Assembly: GCA_964529305.1 (NCBI GenBank)
Contig: CAZGUX010000145.1
Location: forward strand, 1 to 64,000
Reading direction: 5' to 3'
Length of the DNA: 64,000 bases
Origin: CAZGUX01 sp964529305
Lineage (GTDB): Bacteria; Acidobacteriota; Terriglobia; Bryobacterales; Bryobacteraceae
Part shown: piece by piece, positions 8,337 through 16,007 of the stretch
Numbering within the stretch: the first letter of the stretch is position 1
How the letters are laid out: every line of letters begins with the position of its first letter
Notes under the pieces: generated by a model
What the model was told of the DNA's origin: nothing
The model's input: only the letters and a program-made list of their open reading frames with translations
Database searches by the model: none
Program-made: the position numbers and the translations under genes

Positions 8337-10001
8337 TCACGCGATCTCGCGAATACCCTTGCCTTCCACGCACTCGTACCGGCGCGCGGTCTTGAGATTC
8401 CTGAATTCCTCCACCCGCCCCCTTGGCCACCGGATCACCACCCGATCCACCCGATCCCGCCGCCCCACGCCAAACGTCACCGGCAATTCGGACTGCGAAA
8501 GGTAACTCGATCCGCTGCGCACCATGCGCGAACTCGACTCGCCGCCGTTGTACAACCGCACGGTCGCGCCGATCGCGTCGCGGTTCGACTCCACGCCCCG
8601 CAACTGGAACCGAATGGACCGATTGCCGGACACCTGATCGTTGCGATAGAGATACGCCGGACCCTGGTTGGTCGTGATCAGGACATCCAGGTCGCCGTCA
8701 TTGTCGAAGTCCCCGAACGCCGCGCCCCGCCCCACCTTCGGCGACGCGAAGCCTCCACCGACTTCGGCCGCCACGTCGCGAAACGAGCCGCCGCCGGAGT
8801 TGAGGAACAATTGCGGAGGCTGCGAATAGCCGATGTCGGGCTTCAACCGCTCGACGGCTTCGTCGATGTGCCCGTTCACCACCAGCAGGTCGAGCAATCC
8901 ATCGAGATCGGCGTCGAAGAAGAAACACCCGAAGCCGAGGCTTCGCCGCGTCGACGTGCCAAGCTCGGAGCGCGCGGCCCAGTCGACGTAGATGCCGTTG
9001 CCGATGTTGTGGTACAGGCCCAGCATCTCGTTGGCGAAGTTGGTCACCGCCAGGCTCGGGATTCCCGAGTTGTCCAGATCGGCGGCGTCCACACCCATGC
9101 CGGCGCGAGCCTTGCCGTCCTCGCTGAAGGCAACTCCGGCCCGCACGCCGATCTCCTCGAACCGGCCCCGCGCCGTGTTGCGATACAGTTTGTTCGGCTG
9201 GGTGTCGTTGGCGACAAACAGGTCGGGCCAGCCGTCCAGGTCGTAGTCGAACATGGTCACGCCCAGCGACTTGGAACTCGAATCGAACAATCCGGCTTTG
9301 GCGGTGCATTCCTCGAATTTCCCGTTGCCCAGATTGCGGAACAGCCAGTTCGTCGAACCCCGGTAGGCCTCCGGCGTGCAATAGGACTTGGTCACTCCGT
9401 CCAGGCTGCAGCGAACATCCAGTTTGGGCGACCACTTGACATAATTGCAGACAAACAGATCCAGAAGTCCGTTGCGGTCGAAGTCGAACCACAGCGCGGA
9501 GCTGGAGAACCCGTCGCGCCCACCCAATCCGCTCCGCGCCGTGACGTCGACAAAGTGGCCGCGGCCGGTGTTCTGAAACAAGCGGCTCTGGCCGACGCAC
9601 GACACGAACAGGTCCGGAAAGCCGTCGTTGTTGAAGTCGCCCACCGCGGCCCCCATGCCGTACATAGGGATATCCAGGCCGGCCGCGCGGGTGACATCGG
9701 AAAAGGTGCCGTCGCGATTGTTCCGGTAGAGCCTGAGCGTCGACCGCGCGCGCGAATGGCCCGCCCAGTCCATTCCGTTGACCAGCAGGATGTCCTGCCA
9801 GCCGTCGCCGTCATAGTCGAGAAACGCGCATCCGGGACCCAGTGTCTCCGGGAGATACTTCTCGCCAAACGCGCCCGAGTTATGGGTGAAGCGGATTCCC
9901 GCCTGCCGTGTGACGTCAGTGAAGCGAAATCCGGGAGATCGCGGCGCCCCGTGAAGTGCGCCCGCCGCGGCCGCTGATAACAGGAACTCTCTGCGCTTCA
10001 C
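8337..10001 (-). CDS. CRTAC1-type FG-GAP repeat protein with ASPIC/UnbV C-terminus, predicted Tat export
   Basis: A 554-residue protein. The N-terminus KRREFLLSAAAAGAL looks like a twin-arginine signal. FG-GAP/VCBS-type repeats follow (about 30-440), each with a calcium-binding phrase of the form DxDxDGxxD or DFNNDGFPD, giving an integrin-like beta-propeller. The last 90 residues are the ASPIC/UnbV domain (AIGATVRLYNGG...GSSYLSQSELPVTFGVG). The start is GTG and overlaps the stop of the response regulator as GTGA, so translation is coupled to a two-component system. The family's role is adhesive or binding; no catalysis is known to me. Confidence 0.88.
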   Translation of the reverse strand: MKRREFLLSAAAAGALHGAPRSPGFRFTDVTRQAGIRFTHNSGAFGEKYLPETLGPGCAFLDYDGDGWQDILLVNGMDWAGHSRARSTLRLYRNNRDGTFSDVTRAAGLDIPMYGMGAAVGDFNNDGFPDLFVSCVGQSRLFQNTGRGHFVDVTARSGLGGRDGFSSSALWFDFDRNGLLDLFVCNYVKWSPKLDVRCSLDGVTKSYCTPEAYRGSTNWLFRNLGNGKFEECTAKAGLFDSSSKSLGVTMFDYDLDGWPDLFVANDTQPNKLYRNTARGRFEEIGVRAGVAFSEDGKARAGMGVDAADLDNSGIPSLAVTNFANEMLGLYHNIGNGIYVDWAARSELGTSTRRSLGFGCFFFDADLDGLLDLLVVNGHIDEAVERLKPDIGYSQPPQLFLNSGGGSFRDVAAEVGGGFASPKVGRGAAFGDFDNDGDLDVLITTNQGPAYLYRNDQVSGNRSIRFQLRGVESNRDAIGATVRLYNGGESSSRMVRSGSSYLSQSELPVTFGVGRRDRVDRVVIRWPRGRVEEFRNLKTARRYECVEGKGIREIA

Positions 10002-10621
10002 GCGACACTGACCAAACCTTTGCGGATGGCGTACATCACCAGTTCCGCCGTCCGGTGGATATTGAGGGCCTCCATCAGGTTCGCCCGGTGAACCGAAACC
10101 GTGTTCACGCTGACATTCAGGATGGCGGCGATTTCCTTGTTCGATTTGCCCTGTGCGATCAACTGCAAGACCTGGCGTTCCCGCTGGGTCAAGAGATGGA
10201 AGCTGTCCTCGTCGTTGCCGTGTTCGGCCAGCCCCGGACTCTTGTAGCTGCGGCCAGCGGCGACCACCTTGACCGCGGCGGCGAGATCCACCTCGATGGC
10301 GTTTTTCAGAAGGTATCCCCGCGCCCCGGCCTCAAACGCGTTCCGGACGTAGCTCTGGCCGGCGTGCATGCTGAGCGCGAGGACGGCGGTTTTCGGCAAT
10401 CGCCGCCGGATTTCCTGAGTCGCCTGAATGCCATCCAGTTCCGGCATGGCCAAGTCCATCACCACCACATTCGGTACATGTTTTTCGGCCATGGCGATGG
10501 CCTCCATGCCGTTGTTCGCCTCGCCGACGACTTCGATCTCGGTGTCGTCCTCCAGGATGCGGCGGAATCCCCGCCGCACCAATTGATGGTCGTCCACTAA
10601 TAGCACCGTGATTGGCTTCAT
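9998..10621 (-). CDS. NarL/FixJ-family response regulator
   Basis: A 207-residue regulator. The receiver domain (1-120) has the acidic pair D10-D11, the phosphoacceptor D56 in VVVMDLAMPELDG and the lysine in YLLKNA. The C-terminal LuxR-type helix-turn-helix (about 140-200) contains LTQRERQVLQLIAQGKSNKEIAAILNVS in its standard form. The ATG at 10621 overlaps the kinase stop as ATGA, and its own stop overlaps the start of the FG-GAP gene as GTGA. The neighbouring kinase is the obvious partner, and the coupled FG-GAP gene is a plausible co-regulated output. Confidence 0.92.
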   Translation of the reverse strand: MKPITVLLVDDHQLVRRGFRRILEDDTEIEVVGEANNGMEAIAMAEKHVPNVVVMDLAMPELDGIQATQEIRRRLPKTAVLALSMHAGQSYVRNAFEAGARGYLLKNAIEVDLAAAVKVVAAGRSYKSPGLAEHGNDEDSFHLLTQRERQVLQLIAQGKSNKEIAAILNVSVNTVSVHRANLMEALNIHRTAELVMYAIRKGLVSVA

Positions 10622-11946
10622 GCTGCCGGCGCGCTGGCCAGAGGTACCTCCAGCACCACGCGCGTTCCTCCCTCCGCCGGCTGTTCCAATCGCAATGTCC
10701 CCTGCAAGATATCGGCGCGCTCTTTCATTGCCACAACCCCGAGGCCCCGGCGCTCGCCACTCGCAAGTCCGACGCCCCGATCCTCGACTTCCACCCGGAG
10801 CCGCTCCTGCCCGCATCGTAACCGGACCACCGCCTCGCCTGCCTCCGAATGCCGCGAGACATTGGTCAGGGCTTCCTGAACGATTCGGTAAACGTGAACC
10901 GAGGCCTGCCGGTCAAGCCTCGGTGCGCCACCTTGTTTCTCATATCGTATGACGAGTCCGGCCTGTTTTCCGAATCGCTCGACATACCAGGCCAGGGCTT
11001 CGTCCAAACCGTAGTCGTCGAGGATCGAAGGATGAAGAGCCTGCGAGAAGCTGCGAGTGTTGTCCAGGGCCGCTTGCACGATGCCTCGCACTTCCTGGAC
11101 TTCCCGCCGGAACAACGAATCTTCCGCGAGTCCCTTCTGCTCCGCCCGCCGCAACAGCGTTCCCACCGCGGTCAGGATCTGGCCGAACTCGTCGTGCAAT
11201 TCGCGCGAGACCGTGTGCAGAATCTCTTCCTGAACGTTGATCAGCTTTCGGGCCAGTACGCTGCGCTGTTCGGAGAGTTCGGCGACCTGCCGGAAGATGC
11301 GCCGGTTCGCCAGGATCAGGTAGGTGCTGGTTCCGGCAATGAACAGGATGATCGCCGCCAGCAGCAGGTAGGTGTTTCGCTCAGCCCCTTCGTAGATCCG
11401 CTCGATGGTCTGAGCGGCCCGCTTTTCCGCCTCGTTGTTCAACGTGAGCAGTTGGACCACTTGAGAGGTCAGAGAGGTCTGCTGCGATTCGAGCGATGTG
11501 CGGATCAGCGAGCGCGCCTCCTCTTCCTTGCCGGCGCGGGCACGGGCGAACATCTGATCCACCGAGTTCCAGAATTGGGCAAGCGCCTTATCGAGCTGCG
11601 CCTGGTGCTCGGCTTTCCTTCCTTCGGCCCCGAGCTTCCGCTCCAGGCGCAGCGCGTCCTCCAGGTCCGTGCGGATGCGGACGAATTGCGCCTCCCACGC
11701 CGAGAGAGGATACGGCTCGGTACGCTCCACCATGTCTCGCAACGCAAGGGCCAGGGAGTGCAGGTTGTTCTGGATGCGCAAAAGTTGGAGCGAGTCGCGG
11801 CGGTTGCGGTCCACCACTTCGTCCTGCAGGTGGCGCAAGCCTTCGATCTGCCACAACGCGTATCCCGCCGACCCGGCGACAGCCACCAAGGTCATCGCCA
11901 GGCCGAACAGCAGATTCCGCGTCGGCGACGAACGGCGCATGCTCAT
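10618..11946 (-). CDS. Membrane sensor histidine kinase (HisKA_3 / NarL-partner type)
   Basis: A 442-residue kinase. Two membrane segments (about 11-32 and 193-213) frame a helical sensor of some 160 residues that resembles a four-helix-bundle (4HB-type) ligand domain. A linker, then HisKA_3 with phosphoacceptor His about 251 in SRELHDEFGQILTAVG, then a HATPase domain with VQEALTNVSRHS and EDRGVGL. The ATG at 11946 is chosen; a TTG thirty bases further upstream is less likely, and an ATG six bases downstream is also possible. It overlaps the regulator gene by ATGA. The signal sensed is unknown. Its upstream region is shared with the divergent transhydrogenase gene. Confidence 0.9.
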   Translation of the reverse strand: MSMRRSSPTRNLLFGLAMTLVAVAGSAGYALWQIEGLRHLQDEVVDRNRRDSLQLLRIQNNLHSLALALRDMVERTEPYPLSAWEAQFVRIRTDLEDALRLERKLGAEGRKAEHQAQLDKALAQFWNSVDQMFARARAGKEEEARSLIRTSLESQQTSLTSQVVQLLTLNNEAEKRAAQTIERIYEGAERNTYLLLAAIILFIAGTSTYLILANRRIFRQVAELSEQRSVLARKLINVQEEILHTVSRELHDEFGQILTAVGTLLRRAEQKGLAEDSLFRREVQEVRGIVQAALDNTRSFSQALHPSILDDYGLDEALAWYVERFGKQAGLVIRYEKQGGAPRLDRQASVHVYRIVQEALTNVSRHSEAGEAVVRLRCGQERLRVEVEDRGVGLASGERRGLGVVAMKERADILQGTLRLEQPAEGGTRVVLEVPLASAPAA

Positions 11947-12001
11947 CGTATATCGATTATCACCCGAGCCGCACAACCCATGACCTACAATGGGTCAGGA
12001 C

Positions 12002-13390
12002 ATGGCGAAGTATGATCTGCTGGTGATTGGTTCTGGGCCCGCGGGGCAGCGCGCGGCCATTCGCGGAGCCAAAGCGGGCAAGCGTGTCGCGCTGATTGAG
12101 CGCCGGGAGGTCTTGGGCGGAGCCTGCGTCAACACGGGAACCATCCCCTCCAAAACCATGCGGGAAGCGGTCCTTCACCTGTCCGGTTATAACTACCAGA
12201 GCATCTACGGCATGAACTACCGGGTGAAAGACAAGATCACGATGGCCGATCTGTCTTTCCGCGTGCAGCACGTCATCAAGACGGAGATCGACGTGACCAA
12301 TGCCCAGCTTTCGCGAAACGGCGTCGACGTCCTGACGGGCACGGCTTCCTTCATCGACTGCCACCGGGTTCACGTGGAGAGTACCACCACCTGGACCGAC
12401 CACGAGGCGGACGTCATCATCATCTCGACGGGCACCAAGCCGGCCACTTCGTCCAAGGTTCCCACCAACGGACGGAACATCCTCAACAGCGATCAGATCC
12501 TGACGTTGGCGACAGTGCCCAAGACGTTGATCGTCGTGGGCGGCGGGGTGATCGGGGTCGAGTACGCCTGCATGTTCGCCGCACTGGGCGTCCGGGTGAT
12601 CCTGATCGAGCGCCGGCCGCGCCTGCTGGAGTTTGCCGACTCCGAGATCGTGGAGGCGCTTTCGTACCATCTTCGCGACAACCGGGTCACGATGCGTTTG
12701 AACGAAGAAGTGGTCTCGGTGGAGGAGACGGCCGAGGGGGGCGTGGTGGCCAACCTGGAGAGCCGCAAACGCGTCTCCGGCGACGTGCTTCTGTACGCGG
12801 TTGGACGGCAAGGCAATGTGGAGGAGTTGAACCTGGCCGCCGCCGGCATCGAAGCTGATAGCCGCGGCCGGATTGCGGTCGACAATGAGTACCGCACCAA
12901 GGTCCCGCACATCTTTGCCGCTGGAGACGTGATCGGGTTCCCCAGCCTGGCCTCCGTGTCGATGGAACAAGGCCGCATGGCGGCCGGCTATGCGCTGGGT
13001 CTGGTCGGCTGGTCGAACCCCGCGTTCTTCCCTTACGGCATCTACACCATTCCCGAGATTTCGTTCATCGGTAAAACCGAGGAGCAACTGACGGACGAGG
13101 ATGTTCCCTACGAGGTCGGTGTGGCGTATTACCGCGAGATTGCGCGGGGCCAGATCCGGGGCGATACCACCGGGCGGCTGAAGATCATTTTCCATCGCGA
13201 GACCAAGGAACTGCTGGGGATTCACATCATCGGCGAGGGCGCTTCCGAGTTGCTCCACATCGGCCAGGCGGTGATGATCCTCGGGGGCAACATTGACTAT
13301 TTCGTCAACACCGTGTTCAATTATCCGACGCTGGCGGAATGCTATAAGGCGGCGGCTTTCAACGGATTGAACCGGCTGGCGAAAGGCTGA
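12002..13390 (+). CDS. sthA: Si-specific (soluble) NAD(P)+ transhydrogenase
   Basis: A 462-residue flavoprotein of the pyridine nucleotide-disulfide family. The FAD site is at the N-terminus (VIGSGPAGQRAAIRGA). The NAD(P) site is near residues 170-200 (IVVGGGVIGVEYACMF). The dimerisation tail has NYPTLAECYKAAAFNGLNRL, which closely follows E. coli SthA. The usual redox-disulfide site reads GGACVNTGTIPSK, with only one cysteine, which excludes lipoamide dehydrogenase and fits SthA. The enzyme equilibrates NADPH and NADH in the cytoplasm. I prefer ATG 12002 over ATG 11990: the latter sits inside a TACAAT -10-like box (11986-11991), and family members begin close to the FAD motif. Confidence 0.88.
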   Translation: MAKYDLLVIGSGPAGQRAAIRGAKAGKRVALIERREVLGGACVNTGTIPSKTMREAVLHLSGYNYQSIYGMNYRVKDKITMADLSFRVQHVIKTEIDVTNAQLSRNGVDVLTGTASFIDCHRVHVESTTTWTDHEADVIIISTGTKPATSSKVPTNGRNILNSDQILTLATVPKTLIVVGGGVIGVEYACMFAALGVRVILIERRPRLLEFADSEIVEALSYHLRDNRVTMRLNEEVVSVEETAEGGVVANLESRKRVSGDVLLYAVGRQGNVEELNLAAAGIEADSRGRIAVDNEYRTKVPHIFAAGDVIGFPSLASVSMEQGRMAAGYALGLVGWSNPAFFPYGIYTIPEISFIGKTEEQLTDEDVPYEVGVAYYREIARGQIRGDTTGRLKIIFHRETKELLGIHIIGEGASELLHIGQAVMILGGNIDYFVNTVFNYPTLAECYKAAAFNGLNRLAKG

Positions 13391-13398
13391 GAAGGGGC

Positions 13399-13425
13399 GG
13401 CCGGAGTTCGCGATCGAACCCGGCC
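13399..13425 (+). promoter_or_regulatory. Strong RNA hairpin abutting the ribosome site of the ROK gene
   Basis: An 11-bp stem with a single bulged A and a CGAT loop (arms 13399-13410 and 13415-13425). It starts 9 bases after the sthA stop and ends immediately before the AAGGAGG of the next gene. There is no T-tract. It could stabilise the upstream message, cause partial termination or tune translation of the ROK gene. Confidence 0.5.
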
Positions 13426-13437
13426 AAGGAGGAACAG

Positions 13438-14316
13438 ATGCGGCGGCTGATCGGTGTTCTTGCCTCGGAGCATATTGCCTGTGGCCTGGTGGCGGGACAC
13501 CACATGGCCGGTCCCGTGGTCAAGTACCCTTCCAATAGCAGCGATGTCGACTGCCTTTACCACACGCCCGCCGAGGAGATTCTGCGCGCCATTCAGCGGG
13601 AGGTGACCACGCTGGCCGCGGGCGAACCCGTGGATGCCATCGGTGTGGGCGTTCCCGGGATCGTGCGCGACGGCGTCATGTTGGAAGCGCCGAACCTTCC
13701 GCAAATCAAGGGACTGGACATCCGCTCCCGGCTCTCCGAGATGCTCGGCACCAATCACGTCCTGGTCCTGAACGATGCGGACGCCATGGCCGCCGGCGTC
13801 GCGGCCAGCCGCGATCACCTGGACCGCCTGGTGCGCGTCTGGATGCTGGGAACGGGCATCGGATACGGACGATATCCACAGTTAGAGGGGATGTGGGAGG
13901 GCGGCCACTGCGCGGTGACTCTGGATCCGACGGAGCGCTTTTGCGGTTGCGGCGGCGTGGGCCATCTGGAAGGCATCATGGGCTACCGAGCCATGCGTCT
14001 CCGCTTTCTCGACCTCGAACCCGAGGAGGTCTTCGAGCAGGCGGCCGAAGGTGAGGAGCGCTGCCGCGATTTCGTCAAACTCTGGCATCGGGCCCTGGCC
14101 GCCGCGACCGGCAGCAGTATCCATCTCGATGGCCCCGGCAAGTTCTATATCACCGGCCCCATGGCGCGTTACGTCGACAGCGCGCTGCTGAATTCGTACT
14201 TGCAGGAGACCGTTCGCATGAGTTCCCTGCAGGGAAGTTTCGTCGAAGTGGTGATCACCACTGACGACGTCGCCGTCATCGGCGCCGCGGTGGACGCGGG
14301 CCAGGCTTACCCGTAG
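13438..14316 (+). CDS. ROK family protein with atypical phosphate-binding and zinc motifs
   Basis: A 292-residue protein of the ROK (repressor/ORF/kinase) sugar-kinase family. It has the catalytic-Asp segment LNDADAMAAG (D113), the phosphate segment GTGIGYG and the ROK signature GGHCAVTLDP...CGCGGVGHLEG. Two departures are seen. The N-terminal DIGGT phosphate loop is replaced by LIGV. The zinc quartet His-Cys-Cys-Cys reads H157, C169, C171, H176, so the last Cys is His. It may be a glucokinase-like enzyme with altered ATP use or a non-catalytic sugar sensor. A near-perfect AAGGAGG precedes the ATG. It is probably co-transcribed with sthA. Confidence 0.78.
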   Translation: MRRLIGVLASEHIACGLVAGHHMAGPVVKYPSNSSDVDCLYHTPAEEILRAIQREVTTLAAGEPVDAIGVGVPGIVRDGVMLEAPNLPQIKGLDIRSRLSEMLGTNHVLVLNDADAMAAGVAASRDHLDRLVRVWMLGTGIGYGRYPQLEGMWEGGHCAVTLDPTERFCGCGGVGHLEGIMGYRAMRLRFLDLEPEEVFEQAAEGEERCRDFVKLWHRALAAATGSSIHLDGPGKFYITGPMARYVDSALLNSYLQETVRMSSLQGSFVEVVITTDDVAVIGAAVDAGQAYP

Positions 14317-14320
14317 GTCG

Positions 14321-15295
14321 TCAACGCGGTTCGAGAACGATCTTACCGACGACCTCGCGGTTGGCGATGGCCTTCAGCGCCGTGGGAGCCTCGTCGAGGG
14401 GGTATTTCCCCGAGACGCGCGGACGCACAGACCCCTTCTCGAACATCGCCATCAGCCGGTCGTGCGCCGGCCTCAACAAGTCCGGATGCCGTTCCATGTG
14501 CCCGCCCCAGTACACGCCCACGATCGAGATGTCCTTGAGCAGGATCCGGTTCGCGGCGGGGGAGGGGATCCGGCCGGAGGCGAACCCGATGACCATCAGG
14601 CGTCCTTCCGGCGCGATGCACTTGGTCGACAGGTCGAAGATATCGCCGCCGACGGGATCGTAGATCAGGTCGGCTCCACGGCCCGTGATGGCTTTCACCT
14701 GGTCCACCCACGAGGCATCCCGGTAGTCGAGTGCGAAGTCCGCGCCGATCGACAGGCAGAAGTCACGCTTTAACGGCGACCCCGCCGTGGCGATGACCCG
14801 CGCGCCCAGGGCCTTGCCAATCTGAATCGCCGACATGCCCACACCGCTCGCGCCGGCGTGCACCAGCAGCCATTCGCCAGGGCTCGGCGGCGCGCGCCGC
14901 TCCAGTGCATAGAGCGAGGTGTGATACGCGATAGGCATGGCGGCCGCTTCGGCATAACTCATCGTGTCGGGGATCGGGAACACCTGAACCGCCGGCGCCA
15001 CCGAATACTCGGCGAACGCCCCTCCGAACAGGATTGCCGTCACCCGCTCACCGGGTGTCAGGCTGGTAACGCCTTTGCCTAAAGCATCGACGACTCCTGC
15101 CGCCTCGCCGCCAGGCGTGAAGGGCAGCGGCGGCTTCACCTGGTACTTTCCCTGAATCTGCAACGTGTCGTAGAAGTTCACGCCCGCGGCGTGATGGCGG
15201 ATCCGGACCGTGCCGGGCGGCGGCTCAGGGATGGGGAGGTCGGCATAACGCATGCCGTCGGGGTCGCACCAGGAATCGATCTGCCAGGCTTTCAT
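14321..15295 (-). CDS. NADPH:quinone oxidoreductase-like (zinc-free medium-chain dehydrogenase)
   Basis: A 324-residue medium-chain dehydrogenase/reductase. The N-terminal GroES-like domain carries PFTPGGEAAGVVDALG but none of the cysteines of the structural zinc lobe. The NADPH-binding Rossmann fold has VHAGASGVGMSAIQIGKALGARVIATAGS (about residues 145-173) and ends with EVVGKIVLEP. Such enzymes reduce quinones or enones with NADPH in the cytoplasm. The stop lies four bases from the convergent ROK gene with no terminator between. TACACT occurs 11 bases before the ATG as a possible -10 box. Confidence 0.87.
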   Translation of the reverse strand: MKAWQIDSWCDPDGMRYADLPIPEPPPGTVRIRHHAAGVNFYDTLQIQGKYQVKPPLPFTPGGEAAGVVDALGKGVTSLTPGERVTAILFGGAFAEYSVAPAVQVFPIPDTMSYAEAAAMPIAYHTSLYALERRAPPSPGEWLLVHAGASGVGMSAIQIGKALGARVIATAGSPLKRDFCLSIGADFALDYRDASWVDQVKAITGRGADLIYDPVGGDIFDLSTKCIAPEGRLMVIGFASGRIPSPAANRILLKDISIVGVYWGGHMERHPDLLRPAHDRLMAMFEKGSVRPRVSGKYPLDEAPTALKAIANREVVGKIVLEPR

Positions 15296-15356
15296 ACGAA
15301 TCCCACAGTGTACCCTGGCTGGCGGAGCTGTTCGCCTGCGTCCCTGCCGGTTGCGG

Positions 15357-15920
15357 TTAGCGGCTCGCGGTTTGCATGCCGGCGGCCGCCGCTGAGTAAC
15401 CGTTGGCCGCCAGGTACTTGCCGCGCTCGCGGTAAAACCGCGGATCCTGGGGCGCCCAGGTTGCCAAACCGTCCACGTACCGGTTGAACATGCAAAAGGC
15501 AGCGGCGATGAGCACCGTGTCGTGGATCTCGAGATCCGTCGCGCCTGCCGCCCGTGCCCTGGCGACGGCTTCCGCCGTCACCGACTTGCCGCCCTTCTGC
15601 ACGAGACCCGCGATCGCGAGCAGGGCCTTCAGTTTTTCCGGCAGCGTCGTCGCTTCGAAATCCTGTTTCACCTGATCCAGCAAGCTCTCCTCGCAGCCGA
15701 GGTGCTCGAGGGCCACCGCGCCATGGATCGACTGGCAGTAGAAGCAATCGTTCTTCGACGAAACGTACGCCCCAATTAGCTCGCGCTCGCCGGCGGAGAG
15801 CGTACCCGAACCCCGCAGCAGAACGTTGGCCAATTGGTTCAACGGCTGCGCTGTTTCCGGGCGGTACGTCTGGAGCGACCGCATCCCGGGCAATCCTTCG
15901 GCGAGTCCGATGTGAGGCAT
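15357..15920 (-). CDS. Carboxymuconolactone decarboxylase/AhpD-like peroxidase-related protein
   Basis: A 187-residue, mostly helical protein. The AhpD-type redox motif is intact: RELIGAY followed by C59-FY-C62-QSI-H66. This marks the 'uncharacterised peroxidase-related' branch of the CMD superfamily, which usually reduces peroxides through the cysteine pair. No signal peptide is visible. A paralogue with one cysteine missing lies at 20557-21168. No Shine-Dalgarno precedes the ATG; instead a -10 box ends six bases upstream, suggesting a leaderless message. It is divergent from the MFS gene. Confidence 0.85.
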   Translation of the reverse strand: MPHIGLAEGLPGMRSLQTYRPETAQPLNQLANVLLRGSGTLSAGERELIGAYVSSKNDCFYCQSIHGAVALEHLGCEESLLDQVKQDFEATTLPEKLKALLAIAGLVQKGGKSVTAEAVARARAAGATDLEIHDTVLIAAAFCMFNRYVDGLATWAPQDPRFYRERGKYLAANGYSAAAAGMQTASR

Positions 15921-15926
15921 CCCAAC

Positions 15927-15955
15927 AGAGTAGGCGGTTTGTCAAAAGAGCGCAA
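15927..15955 (-). promoter_or_regulatory. Promoter of the AhpD-like gene, leaderless geometry
   Basis: Minus strand: TTGCGC (15950-15955), a 17-base spacer, TACTCT (15927-15932), then six bases to the ATG. Transcription would begin at or next to the start codon. Confidence 0.5.
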
Positions 15956-15971
15956 TAATGGCTTCTAATTA

Positions 15972-16001
15972 TTGAAACAAGACGTACGCTCCCGATATAC
16001 T
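15972..16001 (+). promoter_or_regulatory. Promoter of the MFS gene, leaderless geometry
   Basis: TTGAAA (15972-15977), an 18-base spacer and TATACT (15996-16001), close to consensus. Six bases separate it from the in-frame TTG at 16008. It stands back to back with the divergent promoter at 15927-15955. Confidence 0.6.
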
Positions 16002-16007
16002 CCCGGA

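Noticed and set aside
11960..13258. 432-residue open frame on the minus strand across sthA
   Set aside because: It is the antisense shadow of a clear transhydrogenase. Its translation is His/Arg/Asp-rich without domain patterns. The same applies to long antisense frames over the amidohydrolases, FG-GAP, receptor and mutase genes.
12002..13390. Dihydrolipoamide dehydrogenase as an alternative name
   Set aside because: The second cysteine of the redox pair is Thr (GGACVNTGTIPSK), and the C-terminal pattern follows SthA. There are no 2-oxoacid dehydrogenase genes nearby.
15972..16007. TTG at 15972 as the start of the MFS gene
   Set aside because: These codons coincide with a near-consensus promoter (TTGAAA, 18 bases, TATACT), so they are unlikely to be translated. 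TTG 16008 is kept, with low certainty.
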